DNA of 64,000 bases from Inquilinus sp. Marseille-Q2685 (GTDB taxonomy: Bacteria; Pseudomonadota; Alphaproteobacteria; DSM-16000; Inquilinaceae), in assembly GCF_916619195.1 (NCBI RefSeq), contig NZ_CAKAKL010000004.1:62001-126000 (forward strand), written 5' to 3'. Position 1 is the first letter of the stretch; each line of letters begins with the position of its first letter. Below, in pieces: positions 51,300 through 60,073 of this stretch. The translations under genes were made by a program, and so were the position numbers. The notes under the pieces are model-generated. The model had not been told where the DNA came from, did not search any database, and saw only the letters and a list, made by a program, of their open reading frames with translations.

Positions 51300-53063
51300 A
51301 TGCTCGTCTATGGCGACGCGGTGCGGGTGGAGGAGCCGGGGCAACAGCTCGGCCGCGTCGCCGCAGCGCTCGACCGCGCCCGCGACGCCGCCACCGGCCT
51401 GGATCGCCACGACCGGCTGGTCGAGGCGCTGATCGAGGCCGGGGCGTTCGCGCAGGGTGCGATCGATGCCGAGTTCGAGGCCGCCGGCCGGGACGCGCCC
51501 TCCCCGCTCCGCGACGCGGCGACGGCGCTGCTGATGGAGCTCGCCGCGGCGCTGCGCCGGTCCTGGGCCGCGGGCTTCGCCGAGGAGCCGGAGAATCCGG
51601 CGCTGCGCCGGACGATCGACGGCCTGGCCCGGCAGGCCTTGCCCGGCGCGATCCGCTGCCGCTTGGCCGAAGGCTTCGCCTTCTATGCCCTGTATCCGGA
51701 GGCCTATCTGGAGGCTGCCGTGCGGGCGGGGCTGCGGCCGCCGCGGGTGATCGGCATCCGCAGCATCGGCCTGACGCTGGGCGCCGTGGTGGCGGAGGCC
51801 TGCGGCGCGCACGGCCCGGCCTCGGTGCGGCCGGTCGGCCACCCGTTCCGGCGGGAACTCGCCGTCGATCCCGGCCTCGCCGCCGACATCCTGCGCGATC
51901 CCGCGGCGACCTATGCCGTGGTCGACGAGGGGCCGGGCCTGTCCGGCAGCTCCTTCGGCGCGGTCGCCGACTGGCTCGAGGCCCATGGCGTCGATCGCAC
52001 CCGCATCCGGTTCTTCCCCGGCCATGGCGGCGAACCGGGACCGCAGGCTTCGCCCGCGCATCGCGAGCGCTGGCGCAGCGCCGCCCGGCACGTGGTCGAT
52101 TTCGACACGCTGGCGCTGCGCCCGCGCCAGCCCTGGCACGGGCTGGGCGGCTGGATCGAGGATCTCGTCGGCGGCCCGGGCCGCCTGGAGGATCTGTCCG
52201 GCGGCGCCTGGCGGGAAGGCCTCGCCCTGCCGCCCGGCCGCTGGCCGCCGGCACATCGGCAGCAGGAGCGCCGCAAGTTCCGCCTGGACACGGGCGGCCG
52301 CCGCTTCCTGATGAAGTTCGCCGGGCTGGGCCGGCACGGCCGCGACAAGCTGCGCCGCGCCCAGGCGCTGCACGATGCCGGCTTCGGCGCCGAGCCGGTC
52401 GGCTGTCGCCGCGGCTTCCTGGTCGAGCGCTGGATCGAGGACGCCCGGCCGCTCGACCCCCGCGCCGGCGACCGCCATGCCCTGCTGCGACGGCTCGCGG
52501 CATATCTCGGCTTCCGCGCCCGCCGCTTCCCGGCTGCGCCGGAGAGCGGCGCCACGCTCTCCACCCTGGCCGAGATGCTCTGCCACAACGCGACCGAGGC
52601 GCTGGGAGAGGAGGCCGGCCGGGCCTTCGGCCGCCTCGCCCGCGCGGCCGGGCGCCTCGAAGGACGGGTCCGCCGGGTCGAGACCGACAACCGGCTGCAC
52701 CGCTGGGAGTGGCTGCTGGACCGCCACGGCACCCTGCTGAAGACCGACGCGGTCGACCATTGCGCGGCGCACGACCTGGTCGGCTGCCAGGACATCGCCT
52801 GGGACGTCGCCGGCGCGGCGGTCGAGTTCGACCTGAACCCGGAGGAGGCGGGCGAGCTGGAACGCCTGGTCGGGCACGAAGCCCGGCAACCGGTCGATCC
52901 GGAGCTGTCGAGGGTCCTGGCCCCCTGCTACGCCGCCTTCCAGCTCGGGGCGTTCACCATGGCCCGGGATGCCGCGGCGGACGACCCGGACGAGGCGGCG
53001 CGGCTGGATCGGGAGGTGTCGCGCTACACCCGGCATCTGCGCCGTTTCCTGTCCTGTCCGTAA
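51300..53063 (+). CDS. Phosphoribosyltransferase-like / APH-kinase-like fusion protein
   Basis: 587 aa, cytoplasmic. The middle of the N-terminal half resembles a type I phosphoribosyltransferase: RVIGIRSIGLTLGAVVAEA and the PRPP-loop-like YAVVDEGPGLSGSSFG (206-220). The C-terminal half (about 320-580) looks like an aminoglycoside-phosphotransferase/lipopolysaccharide-kinase fold: RRFLMKFAGLGRHGRDKLRR and, later, AHDLVGCQDIAWDVAGAAVE, like the activation-loop region of such kinases. I do not know a characterised protein with this pairing. It is probably cotranscribed with the NRAMP-like gene and lies upstream of the glycan operon. Confidence 0.7.
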   Translation: MLVYGDAVRVEEPGQQLGRVAAALDRARDAATGLDRHDRLVEALIEAGAFAQGAIDAEFEAAGRDAPSPLRDAATALLMELAAALRRSWAAGFAEEPENPALRRTIDGLARQALPGAIRCRLAEGFAFYALYPEAYLEAAVRAGLRPPRVIGIRSIGLTLGAVVAEACGAHGPASVRPVGHPFRRELAVDPGLAADILRDPAATYAVVDEGPGLSGSSFGAVADWLEAHGVDRTRIRFFPGHGGEPGPQASPAHRERWRSAARHVVDFDTLALRPRQPWHGLGGWIEDLVGGPGRLEDLSGGAWREGLALPPGRWPPAHRQQERRKFRLDTGGRRFLMKFAGLGRHGRDKLRRAQALHDAGFGAEPVGCRRGFLVERWIEDARPLDPRAGDRHALLRRLAAYLGFRARRFPAAPESGATLSTLAEMLCHNATEALGEEAGRAFGRLARAAGRLEGRVRRVETDNRLHRWEWLLDRHGTLLKTDAVDHCAAHDLVGCQDIAWDVAGAAVEFDLNPEEAGELERLVGHEARQPVDPELSRVLAPCYAAFQLGAFTMARDAAADDPDEAARLDREVSRYTRHLRRFLSCP

Positions 53064-53089
53064 AGCGGCGCGGGCCCGAACGCGGAAGT

Positions 53090-53115
53090 GGAACCGGGTA
53101 AGTACCCATCCCGTT
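53090..53115 (+). promoter_or_regulatory. EcfG-type general stress promoter of the glycan operon
   Basis: GGAAC (53090-53094), 17-base spacer, CGTT (53112-53115), an exact match to the EcfG consensus. It lies in the 184-bp gap before the first epimerase gene, leaving a leader of about 125 bases. No riboswitch-like structure is recognised in the leader. Confidence 0.7.
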
Positions 53116-53247
53116 GCCCCCCTAGGTGAGCGCCCGTCACGCGCTCGAAACGCCACAGCGACAGCACCATCAACGGGTCCGGATGCGCCGTCGCGCACCA
53201 GCCTCGGCAGACCATCCGCGCCCGTCATCCGAAGGGGAAGCCGATCC

Positions 53248-54360
53248 ATGGCAGAGACCATCCTGATCACCGGCGGAAAGGGCTTCATCGGCAGCCATGT
53301 GGCCGGTGCCCTGCTGCGGCGCGGCCATCGGGTGCGCGTTCTCGACAGCCTGCTCGAGCAGGTGCACGGCAGCGCCGGCGGGACCAAGGCGCCGCCGGGC
53401 GATGTCGAGCTGCAGGTCGGCGACGTGCGCGACGAGGTCGCCGTGGCCCGGGCGCTGAAGGGCGTCGATTCCGTCATCCACCTCGCCGCCGAGGTCGGTG
53501 TCGGCCAAAGCATGTATGCGGTGGACCGCTACGTCTCGGTCAACGACCTGGGCACCGCCACCCTGATGCAGCGGCTGATCGCCAACCCGGTGCGCCGCGT
53601 CGTCGTCGCCTCGTCGATGAGCATCTATGGCGAGGGCCTGTACCGCACCGCCGACGGTGATCCGGTCGAGGACGTGATGCGGCCGGAGCGCCGGCCCGGC
53701 GACCCCTGGGACCCGCTGGACCGTCAGGGCCGGCCGCTGGTCCCGGTGCCGACGCCGGAATGGAAGCGGCCGATGCTGGCCTCGGTCTACGCCCTGACCA
53801 AATACTGCCAGGAGCGGCTGGTCCTGACCGTCGCCGGCGCCTACGGCATGGAGGCCGCGGCGCTGCGCATGTTCAACGTCTACGGCCCCGGCCAGGCGCT
53901 GTCGAACCCCTATACCGGCGTGCTGGCGATCTTTGCATCACGCATCCTGAACCGCCAGCGGCCGCTGGTGTTCGAGGACGGGCAGCAGCGCCGCGACCTG
54001 GTGCATGTCTCCGACGTCGCCGAGGCCTTCGCCCTGGCGCTGGAGCATCCGAAGGCGGCGGGCGGCGTGTTCAATGTCGGCAGCGGCCGCGAGCGGACGG
54101 TGCTGGAGACGGCCCAGGCCTTGGCCGACGCCATGGGCCGGCCGGAGCTGGAGCCGGAGCTGGTCGGCAAGGCCCGGATCGGCGACGTGCGCCACTGCTT
54201 CGCCGATATCGGCAAGGCGAAGGCCGAGCTGGGCTTTGCCGCGACCAAGGATTTCGGCGAAGGGCTGGCCGAGCTGGCCGAATGGGTCGCCGCCCAGCAG
54301 GCGGTGGACCGGGTGGCGGAGGCGCGGCGCGAGCTCGAATCCCGCGGGCTGGTGGCATGA
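53248..54360 (+). CDS. NAD-dependent epimerase/dehydratase (extended SDR)
   Basis: 370 aa sugar-nucleotide enzyme. The NAD loop is ILITGGKGFIGSHVAGALL, active-site Ser in VVASSMSIYGEG and Tyr/Lys in SVYALTKYCQERL. RMFNVYGPGQALSNPYTGV is typical of this group. ATG 53248 follows GAAGGGGAAG. First gene of the stress-promoter-driven operon; its stop overlaps the next ATG by 4 bp. The sugar nucleotide it acts on is not deducible. Confidence 0.9.
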   Translation: MAETILITGGKGFIGSHVAGALLRRGHRVRVLDSLLEQVHGSAGGTKAPPGDVELQVGDVRDEVAVARALKGVDSVIHLAAEVGVGQSMYAVDRYVSVNDLGTATLMQRLIANPVRRVVVASSMSIYGEGLYRTADGDPVEDVMRPERRPGDPWDPLDRQGRPLVPVPTPEWKRPMLASVYALTKYCQERLVLTVAGAYGMEAAALRMFNVYGPGQALSNPYTGVLAIFASRILNRQRPLVFEDGQQRRDLVHVSDVAEAFALALEHPKAAGGVFNVGSGRERTVLETAQALADAMGRPELEPELVGKARIGDVRHCFADIGKAKAELGFAATKDFGEGLAELAEWVAAQQAVDRVAEARRELESRGLVA

Positions 54361-55460
54361 GCAGGCCCTCTCCCGCCGTGACCGGCCTGCGGCCCGTCCT
54401 GGTGACCGGCGGGGCCGGCTTCATCGGCTGCAACCTGGCCGACCGGCTGGCCCGCGACGGCCACCACGTGCTGGTTCTGGACGCGCTGGCCCGGCCGGGG
54501 GTGGAGCGCAACCTCGACTGGCTGCGCCGGACCCATCCCGGCCGGATCTCCGCCGTCATCGACGACCTGCGCGACGGCGATGCCGTGGCCGCCGCGGCGC
54601 GGAAGGCGCAGGCGGTGTTCCACCTGGCCGGCCAGGTCGCAGTGACCACCAGCCTGGACGACCCGTGGTCCGATTTCGAGGTCAATGTCGCCGGCACGCT
54701 GCGCCTGCTGGAGGCGCTGCGCCGGCACAATCCTGGCGCGCCGCTGGTCTTCGCCAGCACCAACAAGGTCTATGGCGACCTGGCCGATATCGGGCTGGAA
54801 CAGGCGGGCGACGCCTACCGGCCGGCCGATGCGGCCCTGCGCGGCCGCGGCATCGGCGAGGACCGCCGGCTGGACTTCCACACGCCCTATGGCTGCTCCA
54901 AGGGCGCCGCCGACCAGTATGTGCTGGACCACGCCCGCAGCTTCGGCATGCCGACGGCGGTGCTGCGCATGAGCTGCATCTACGGCCCGCACCAGATGGG
55001 CACCGAGGACCAGGGCTGGGTCGCGCATTTCCTGATCCGCGCCCTGGACGGCCGGCCGATCACCATCTTCGGCGACGGCCGGCAGGTGCGCGACATCCTG
55101 TTCGTCGACGACGCGGTCGAGGCCTATGTCGCGGCCTGGCGGCGCATCGCGGCGGTGCGCGGCCAGGCCTTCAACCTGGGCGGCGGCCCGGCCAACGCCG
55201 TCAGCCTGCGGGAGCTGATCCGCCACATCGAAACGCTGACCGGGCGTTCGGTGAATATCGAGTTCCGCGACTGGCGGGCCGGCGACCAGCGCTACTACGT
55301 CTCGGATATCGGCCGCGTCCGGCAAGCCCTGGCCCTGCCGGAGCCTCTGCCCTGGCGCGACGGGCTGGGCCGGCTGGCCGACTGGCTGCGCCGCAATCCC
55401 GTCGGCGACATCCCCGCCATCCCCGATCCCCGCGAACAGCGAGCGGAGGCCATCTCGTGA
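54357..55460 (+). CDS. NAD-dependent epimerase, CDP-paratose 2-epimerase-like
   Basis: 367 aa extended SDR. VLVTGGAGFIGCNLADRLAR binds NAD. The catalytic region is FASTNKVYGDL and TPYGCSKGAADQYVLDHARS, and RMSCIYGPHQMGTEDQGWVA strongly resembles CDP-tyvelose/paratose epimerases. It begins at ATG 54357 inside the previous stop and ends overlapping the radical SAM start, so the three are translationally coupled. Confidence 0.9.
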   Translation: MSRPSPAVTGLRPVLVTGGAGFIGCNLADRLARDGHHVLVLDALARPGVERNLDWLRRTHPGRISAVIDDLRDGDAVAAAARKAQAVFHLAGQVAVTTSLDDPWSDFEVNVAGTLRLLEALRRHNPGAPLVFASTNKVYGDLADIGLEQAGDAYRPADAALRGRGIGEDRRLDFHTPYGCSKGAADQYVLDHARSFGMPTAVLRMSCIYGPHQMGTEDQGWVAHFLIRALDGRPITIFGDGRQVRDILFVDDAVEAYVAAWRRIAAVRGQAFNLGGGPANAVSLRELIRHIETLTGRSVNIEFRDWRAGDQRYYVSDIGRVRQALALPEPLPWRDGLGRLADWLRRNPVGDIPAIPDPREQRAEAIS

Positions 55461-56749
55461 AGATCGCCCTGATCAACCCGCCCTGGCGCTACGACCACAG
55501 CATCTATTTCGGCTGCCGGGAACCGCATCTGCCGCTCGAGCTCGGCTATTCCAAGGCGCTGCTCGAAGCCGCCGGGCACCGGGTGCTGATGCTCGACGGC
55601 CATCTCTGCGGCACGGAGATGCAGGAGCTGGCCGACGAGACCGCGGCCTTCGGGCCGGACATGACGGTCGTCACCACGGCCCCGACCTACCTGTTCTGGC
55701 GCTGCGCCCCGCCGGAGCTGCGCGTCCCGCGCGAGTTCATCGTCGCGCTGGACGGCCGCGGCGGCCGCACCGTGGCGGTCGGCCCGCACGCCTCGGTCAC
55801 GCCCGAGACCACGCTGCGCAAGCTCGGCGCCGACATCGTCGTGCGCGGCGAATGCGAGGAGGTGGTGGCGGCGCTGGCCGACGGGCCGGATCTGCGGCAG
55901 GTGCCGTCGATCGCCTTCCGCGAGGGCGGCGAGGTCGTCGTCAACGGCGGTCTGAACGCCAGCCGCTTCACCGACCAGCCGGCGCTGCGCTGGCCCGACG
56001 ACTGGGTCCGGCGCCACGACCATCACCACCACCGCTTCGGCACCGAAGCGCACGGACCGGGCGCCGAGGTCGAGGCGTCGCGCGGCTGCCCCTATCACTG
56101 CAGCTTCTGCGCCAAGAACGAGTTCCGCGACGCCTATCGCCGGCGCGAGCTGCCGATCCTGCTGGACGAGATCGACGGGCTGATCGCGCAGGGCGCGACC
56201 TATCTCTACTTCGTCGACGAGATCTTCCTGCCGCAGAAGCCGCTGCTGGAGGCGCTGGTCGACCGCCCGGTCGAGTTCGGCGTGCAGATGCGCATCGACC
56301 TGTGGAAGCCGGAGATGCTGGACCTGCTGGGCCGGGCCGGCTGCGTGTCGATCGAGGCCGGGGTCGAGAGCCTGACCCGCGAGGGCCGCGACCTGCTGAC
56401 CAAGAACTGCAAGCTGTCGACCGACGAGCTGGCCGACCGGCTGCTCTACGCCCGCCGCAGCGTGCCCTTCGTCCAGGCCAATCTGATCAAGACCGCCGAC
56501 GACGATGCGGAGATGATCGCCGCCTGGCGCGACAGGCTGCAGCGGAACGGCGTCTGGGCCAACGACCCGGTGCCGCTGTACCCCTATCCCAGCTCGCCCG
56601 ACTACCGGCGCCTCTGGGGCCAGCCGGACAGCCGGGCCTGGGAGCGGGCGCATGAGCACTATCTGCGCCAGTTCGACCATTTCAGCGACATCCAGGACGA
56701 ACGGCCCCTGCCCCTGAGAGAATTGGAGGCAGCGTGCGGACCGGCGTGA
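55457..56749 (+). CDS. B12-binding-domain radical SAM protein
   Basis: 430 aa from GTG 55457. The N-terminal Rossmann-like domain contains LMLDGHLCG, which fits the cobalamin motif DXHXXG (Asp47, His49, Gly52). The radical SAM core has the iron-sulfur motif CPYHCSFC (Cys211, Cys215, Cys218), followed by LYFVDEIFLPQKPLLEAL and CVSIEAGVESLTREG. A His-rich stretch (RRHDHHHHRFG) precedes the cluster. Members of this class methylate or rearrange unactivated carbons. Among sugar-nucleotide and glycosyltransferase genes, a sugar or lipid C-methylation is a reasonable guess. It overlaps both neighbours. Confidence 0.9.
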   Translation: MKIALINPPWRYDHSIYFGCREPHLPLELGYSKALLEAAGHRVLMLDGHLCGTEMQELADETAAFGPDMTVVTTAPTYLFWRCAPPELRVPREFIVALDGRGGRTVAVGPHASVTPETTLRKLGADIVVRGECEEVVAALADGPDLRQVPSIAFREGGEVVVNGGLNASRFTDQPALRWPDDWVRRHDHHHHRFGTEAHGPGAEVEASRGCPYHCSFCAKNEFRDAYRRRELPILLDEIDGLIAQGATYLYFVDEIFLPQKPLLEALVDRPVEFGVQMRIDLWKPEMLDLLGRAGCVSIEAGVESLTREGRDLLTKNCKLSTDELADRLLYARRSVPFVQANLIKTADDDAEMIAAWRDRLQRNGVWANDPVPLYPYPSSPDYRRLWGQPDSRAWERAHEHYLRQFDHFSDIQDERPLPLRELEAACGPA

Positions 56750-57870
56750 GCCTTCCCCGCCGGCTGCTGATGACGGCGGACGCGGTCGGCGGGGTCTGGC
56801 CCTACGCGCTGGATCTCGCCGCGGCCTTGGCCCGCCGCCACGGCGTCCAGACCACGCTGGCCGTGCTCGGCCCGCTGCCGGACGAGGACCAGCGCTGGTC
56901 CGCCGGTCTGGTGCCGGGGCTTCAGCTCGTGGAGACGGCGCTGCCGCTCGACTGGCTGGCCGGGCGGCCGCAGGAGGTCGAGGCCGCCGGCCGCCGCATC
57001 GCCGCGCTGGCGGTCGAGACCGGCGCCGGGATCGTGCAGTTGAACAGCCCGGCCCTGGCCGCCGGGACGATGTTCCCGGTACCGACCGTCGCCGTCCATC
57101 ATTCCTGCGTCGCCACCTGGTGGGCGGGCGTGCGGACGGGCCCGCTGCCCGACGATTTCGCCTGGCGGGCCGCGCTGGTCCGCCGCGGCCTGCATGCGGC
57201 CGACGCGGTGGTGGCGCCCAGCCGCGCCTTCGCCCGGGCCACGCGGGCGGCGTACGGGCTGCCGGCCCTGCCCGCCGCGGTCTGGAACGGCCGTGCGGAC
57301 CCGCCCGAGGCCGAAGCCGCGGCGGAGCCGGCGGAGTTCGTGTTCAGCGCCGGCCGGCTGTGGGACGAGGGCAAGAACGTCCAGGCCTTGGACGGCGCGG
57401 CGGCCCGGCTCGGCGTCCGGCTGCTGCTGGCCGGGCCGCTGGCGGGACCGAACGGCGCCCGCGTGGCGCCGCGCCACGCGCTGTGCCTCGGCACGCTCGG
57501 CGGCGAGGCGATGCGCGACTGCCTGGCCCGGCGGCCGGTCTTCGCGTCCACCGCGCTGTTCGAACCCTTCGGCCTGGCGGTGCTGGAGGCGGCCCAGGCC
57601 GGCTGCGCCCTGGTGCTGTCCGACATCCCGACCTTCCGCGAGCTGTGGGCCGACGCCGCGGTCTTCGTGCCGCCGCGCGACGAGGCGGCGGTCGCCGCTG
57701 CCCTCGGCCGGGTGCTGGCCGACCGCGGCCTGCGGCAGCGTCTGGGGGACGCCGCGCGCCGGCGGGCGGCGCGCTACACCATCGCCGCCATGGCCGACCG
57801 GATGGCCGGCCTCTATCGCGGCCTCGCCGCCACGGCGGCGCGCCGGCCCGCGAAGGAGGCGGCGGAATGA
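56734..57870 (+). CDS. Glycosyltransferase, GT4/group 1 type
   Basis: 378 aa GT-B fold. The N-terminal domain has TADAVGGVWPYALDLAAALA. The donor-binding domain has FVFSAGRLWDEGKNVQAL and the family signature FEPFGLAVLEAAQAGCALVL with the conserved Glu pair. GTG 56734 follows TTGGAGGC and lies 16 bp inside the radical SAM gene; a strongly coupled start. Donor and acceptor unknown. Confidence 0.9.
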   Translation: MRTGVSLPRRLLMTADAVGGVWPYALDLAAALARRHGVQTTLAVLGPLPDEDQRWSAGLVPGLQLVETALPLDWLAGRPQEVEAAGRRIAALAVETGAGIVQLNSPALAAGTMFPVPTVAVHHSCVATWWAGVRTGPLPDDFAWRAALVRRGLHAADAVVAPSRAFARATRAAYGLPALPAAVWNGRADPPEAEAAAEPAEFVFSAGRLWDEGKNVQALDGAAARLGVRLLLAGPLAGPNGARVAPRHALCLGTLGGEAMRDCLARRPVFASTALFEPFGLAVLEAAQAGCALVLSDIPTFRELWADAAVFVPPRDEAAVAAALGRVLADRGLRQRLGDAARRRAARYTIAAMADRMAGLYRGLAATAARRPAKEAAE

Positions 57871-58979
57871 AGCTGGTCTACTTCACCCATTCCCTGCGCT
57901 CCTGCTGGAACCACGGCAACGCCCATTTCCTGCGCGGCGTGCTGCGCGAGCTGGTCCAGGCCGGGCACGAGGTGGCGGTCTACGAGCCGGCCGGGGCCTG
58001 GAGCCTGGCGAACCTGCTGCGCGACCACGGCGAGGACGCGCTGGCCGCCTGGCAGCGAGCCTATCCGGAGCTGTCCTCGACCGCCTATGAGCCGGATCTC
58101 GACCTGGAGCGGGCGCTGGACGGCGCCGATGCCGTGATCGTGCATGAATGGAACGACCCCGCGCTGGTGGCGGCGATCGGCCGTCTGCGCCGGCGGGGCG
58201 CCCGCTTCACCGCCCTGTTCCACGACACCCATCACCGCGCCGTCAGCGATCCCGAGGCGATCCATCGCTTCGACCTCGACGGCTATGACGGCGTTCTGGC
58301 CTTCGGCGCTGCCCTGGCCGAGGTCTACCGGCGCTGGGGCTGGGGCCGCCGCGCCTTCGTCTGGCACGAGGCCGCCGATACCCGCCTGTTCCGGCCGCCG
58401 GACAAGGACGGTCCGCGCGCCGGCCTGATCTGGGTCGGCAACTGGGGCGACGAGGAGCGCAGCGCCGAGCTCGACACCTTCCTGTTCCAGCCGGCGCGGG
58501 CCGCCGGGCTGCCGCTCGACATCCACGGCGTGCGCTATCCGCCGGAGGCGCTGGCCCGCCTGGCCGCCGAGGGCGCGCGCTACCATGGCTGGCTCGCCAA
58601 TGCGGATGTGCCGGCGGCCTTTGCCCGATACCTGGCCACGGTGCACGTGCCCCGCCGCTTCTATGTCGAGCGGCTGCCAGGCATCCCGACGATCCGGGTG
58701 TTCGAGGCCCTGGCCTGCGGCATCCCGCTGGCCTGCGCCCCCTGGCACGACACCGAAGGCCTGTTCCGGCCCGACGAGGATTATCTGGTCGCGGAGGACG
58801 GCGCGGAGATGGCCCGCCACCTGGCCGCCCTGCGCGACGATCCCGAGCTGCGCCGCAGCCTGGCCGCCAGCGGCCTGGAGACGATCCGCGCCCGGCACAG
58901 CTGCGCTCACCGGATGCGCGAGCTGCTGGCGATCCTGGCCCGGCTGCGCACCGCCACCCCGATGGAGTCCGTCGCATGA
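57867..58979 (+). CDS. CgeB-type glycosyltransferase, paralog 1
   Basis: 370 aa, GT-B-like protein of the CgeB family (spore-maturation CgeB domain at the C-terminus). It begins MKLVYFTHSLRSCWNHGNAH and carries RVFEALACGIPLACAPWHDT with a glycosyltransferase-1-like C-terminal block. The start overlaps the preceding stop (ATGA). One of three consecutive paralogs that share the SxxSxWxNG-like N-terminal pattern and the RVFEAxAxG block but are otherwise diverged. Confidence 0.88.
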   Translation: MKLVYFTHSLRSCWNHGNAHFLRGVLRELVQAGHEVAVYEPAGAWSLANLLRDHGEDALAAWQRAYPELSSTAYEPDLDLERALDGADAVIVHEWNDPALVAAIGRLRRRGARFTALFHDTHHRAVSDPEAIHRFDLDGYDGVLAFGAALAEVYRRWGWGRRAFVWHEAADTRLFRPPDKDGPRAGLIWVGNWGDEERSAELDTFLFQPARAAGLPLDIHGVRYPPEALARLAAEGARYHGWLANADVPAAFARYLATVHVPRRFYVERLPGIPTIRVFEALACGIPLACAPWHDTEGLFRPDEDYLVAEDGAEMARHLAALRDDPELRRSLAASGLETIRARHSCAHRMRELLAILARLRTATPMESVA

Positions 58980-60073
58980 GGATCGCCTTCTACGGATCCA
59001 GCCTGCTGTCCTCCTACTGGAACGGCGCCGCCACTTATTACCGCGGCCTGCTGCGCGACCTGGCCGGCCGCGGCCACCGGATCACCTTCTACGAGCCCGA
59101 CGCCTTCGACCGGCAGGCCCATCGCGACATCGACCCGCCCGACTGGGCCGAGGTCCGCGTCTATCCGGCGAGCGAGGAGGCGCTGCGGGGCGTGGTCGCC
59201 GAGGCGGCGCTGGCCGATGTGGTGGTGAAGGCCAGCGGCGTCGGCGTGTTCGACGAGCTGCTGATCGAGGGCACGATGGCGGCGGCGCGGCCGGAGGCGA
59301 TCCGGATCTTCTGGGACGTCGACGCCCCGGCGACCCTGGCCGAGCTGCAGCGCGGCGGCCCCGACCATCCGCTGCGCCGCGCCCTGCCGGGGCTGGACAT
59401 GGTGCTGACCTATGGCGGCGGCCCGCCGGTGGTCGCGGCCTATGAGGCGCTCGGCGCCCGGCGCTGCGTGCCGATCTACAACGCCCTCGACCCCGAGACG
59501 CATTTCCCGGTGCCGGCGGATCCGCGCTTCGATTGCGACCTGGCCTTCCTGGGCAACCGGCTGCCGGACCGCGAGGCCCGGGTGGCGGCCTTCCTGCTGG
59601 CGCCGGCGGCGCGGCTGCCCGACCGCCGCTTCCTGATCGGCGGCGCCGGCTGGGAGGGTCGCGCCATGCCGCGCAATGTGCGCTGGATCGGCCATGTCGG
59701 CACCGGCGACCACAACGCCTTCAACGCGACCCCGCTGGCGGTGCTGAACATCGCCCGCGACAGCATGGCGGCGACCGGTTTCTCGCCCGCCACACGCGTG
59801 TTCGAAGCGGCGGGCGCCGGCGGCTGCCTGATCACCGATGCCTGGGAGGGCATCGAGCTGTTCCTGAAGCCCGACGAAGAGGTGCTGGTCGCCCGCGACG
59901 GCGCCGAGGTGGCGGCGCATCTGCAGGCGCTGGACCGCGGGCGGTCGCAGGCCATCGGCGCGGCCGCCCGGGCCCGGATCCTGGCCGAGCACACCTATTC
60001 CCGCCGCGGCGCCCAGGTCGACGCGCTGCTGCGCGAAGCGGCCGCGGCGAAGCGCGAAAGGACCGCCGCATGA
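58976..60073 (+). CDS. CgeB-type glycosyltransferase, paralog 2
   Basis: 365 aa. It begins MRIAFYGSSLLSSYWNGAAT, has LAFLGNRLPDREARV in the hinge and ATRVFEAAGAGGCLITDAWE in the donor-binding part, then LFLKPDEEVLVARDGAEV. It overlaps paralog 1 and paralog 3 by 4 bp each. Likely adds a sugar in sequence with its neighbours. Confidence 0.88.
   Translation: MRIAFYGSSLLSSYWNGAATYYRGLLRDLAGRGHRITFYEPDAFDRQAHRDIDPPDWAEVRVYPASEEALRGVVAEAALADVVVKASGVGVFDELLIEGTMAAARPEAIRIFWDVDAPATLAELQRGGPDHPLRRALPGLDMVLTYGGGPPVVAAYEALGARRCVPIYNALDPETHFPVPADPRFDCDLAFLGNRLPDREARVAAFLLAPAARLPDRRFLIGGAGWEGRAMPRNVRWIGHVGTGDHNAFNATPLAVLNIARDSMAATGFSPATRVFEAAGAGGCLITDAWEGIELFLKPDEEVLVARDGAEVAAHLQALDRGRSQAIGAAARARILAEHTYSRRGAQVDALLREAAAAKRERTAA

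Noticed and set aside
53116-53247. Cobalamin riboswitch before the B12-radical SAM operon
   Set aside because: Leader is short and I could not find a B12-box or the expected conserved stems.
49236-53513. 1425-codon minus-strand open frame
   Set aside because: Shadow of the NRAMP-like and fusion genes on the plus strand, which have clear motifs and ribosome sites.
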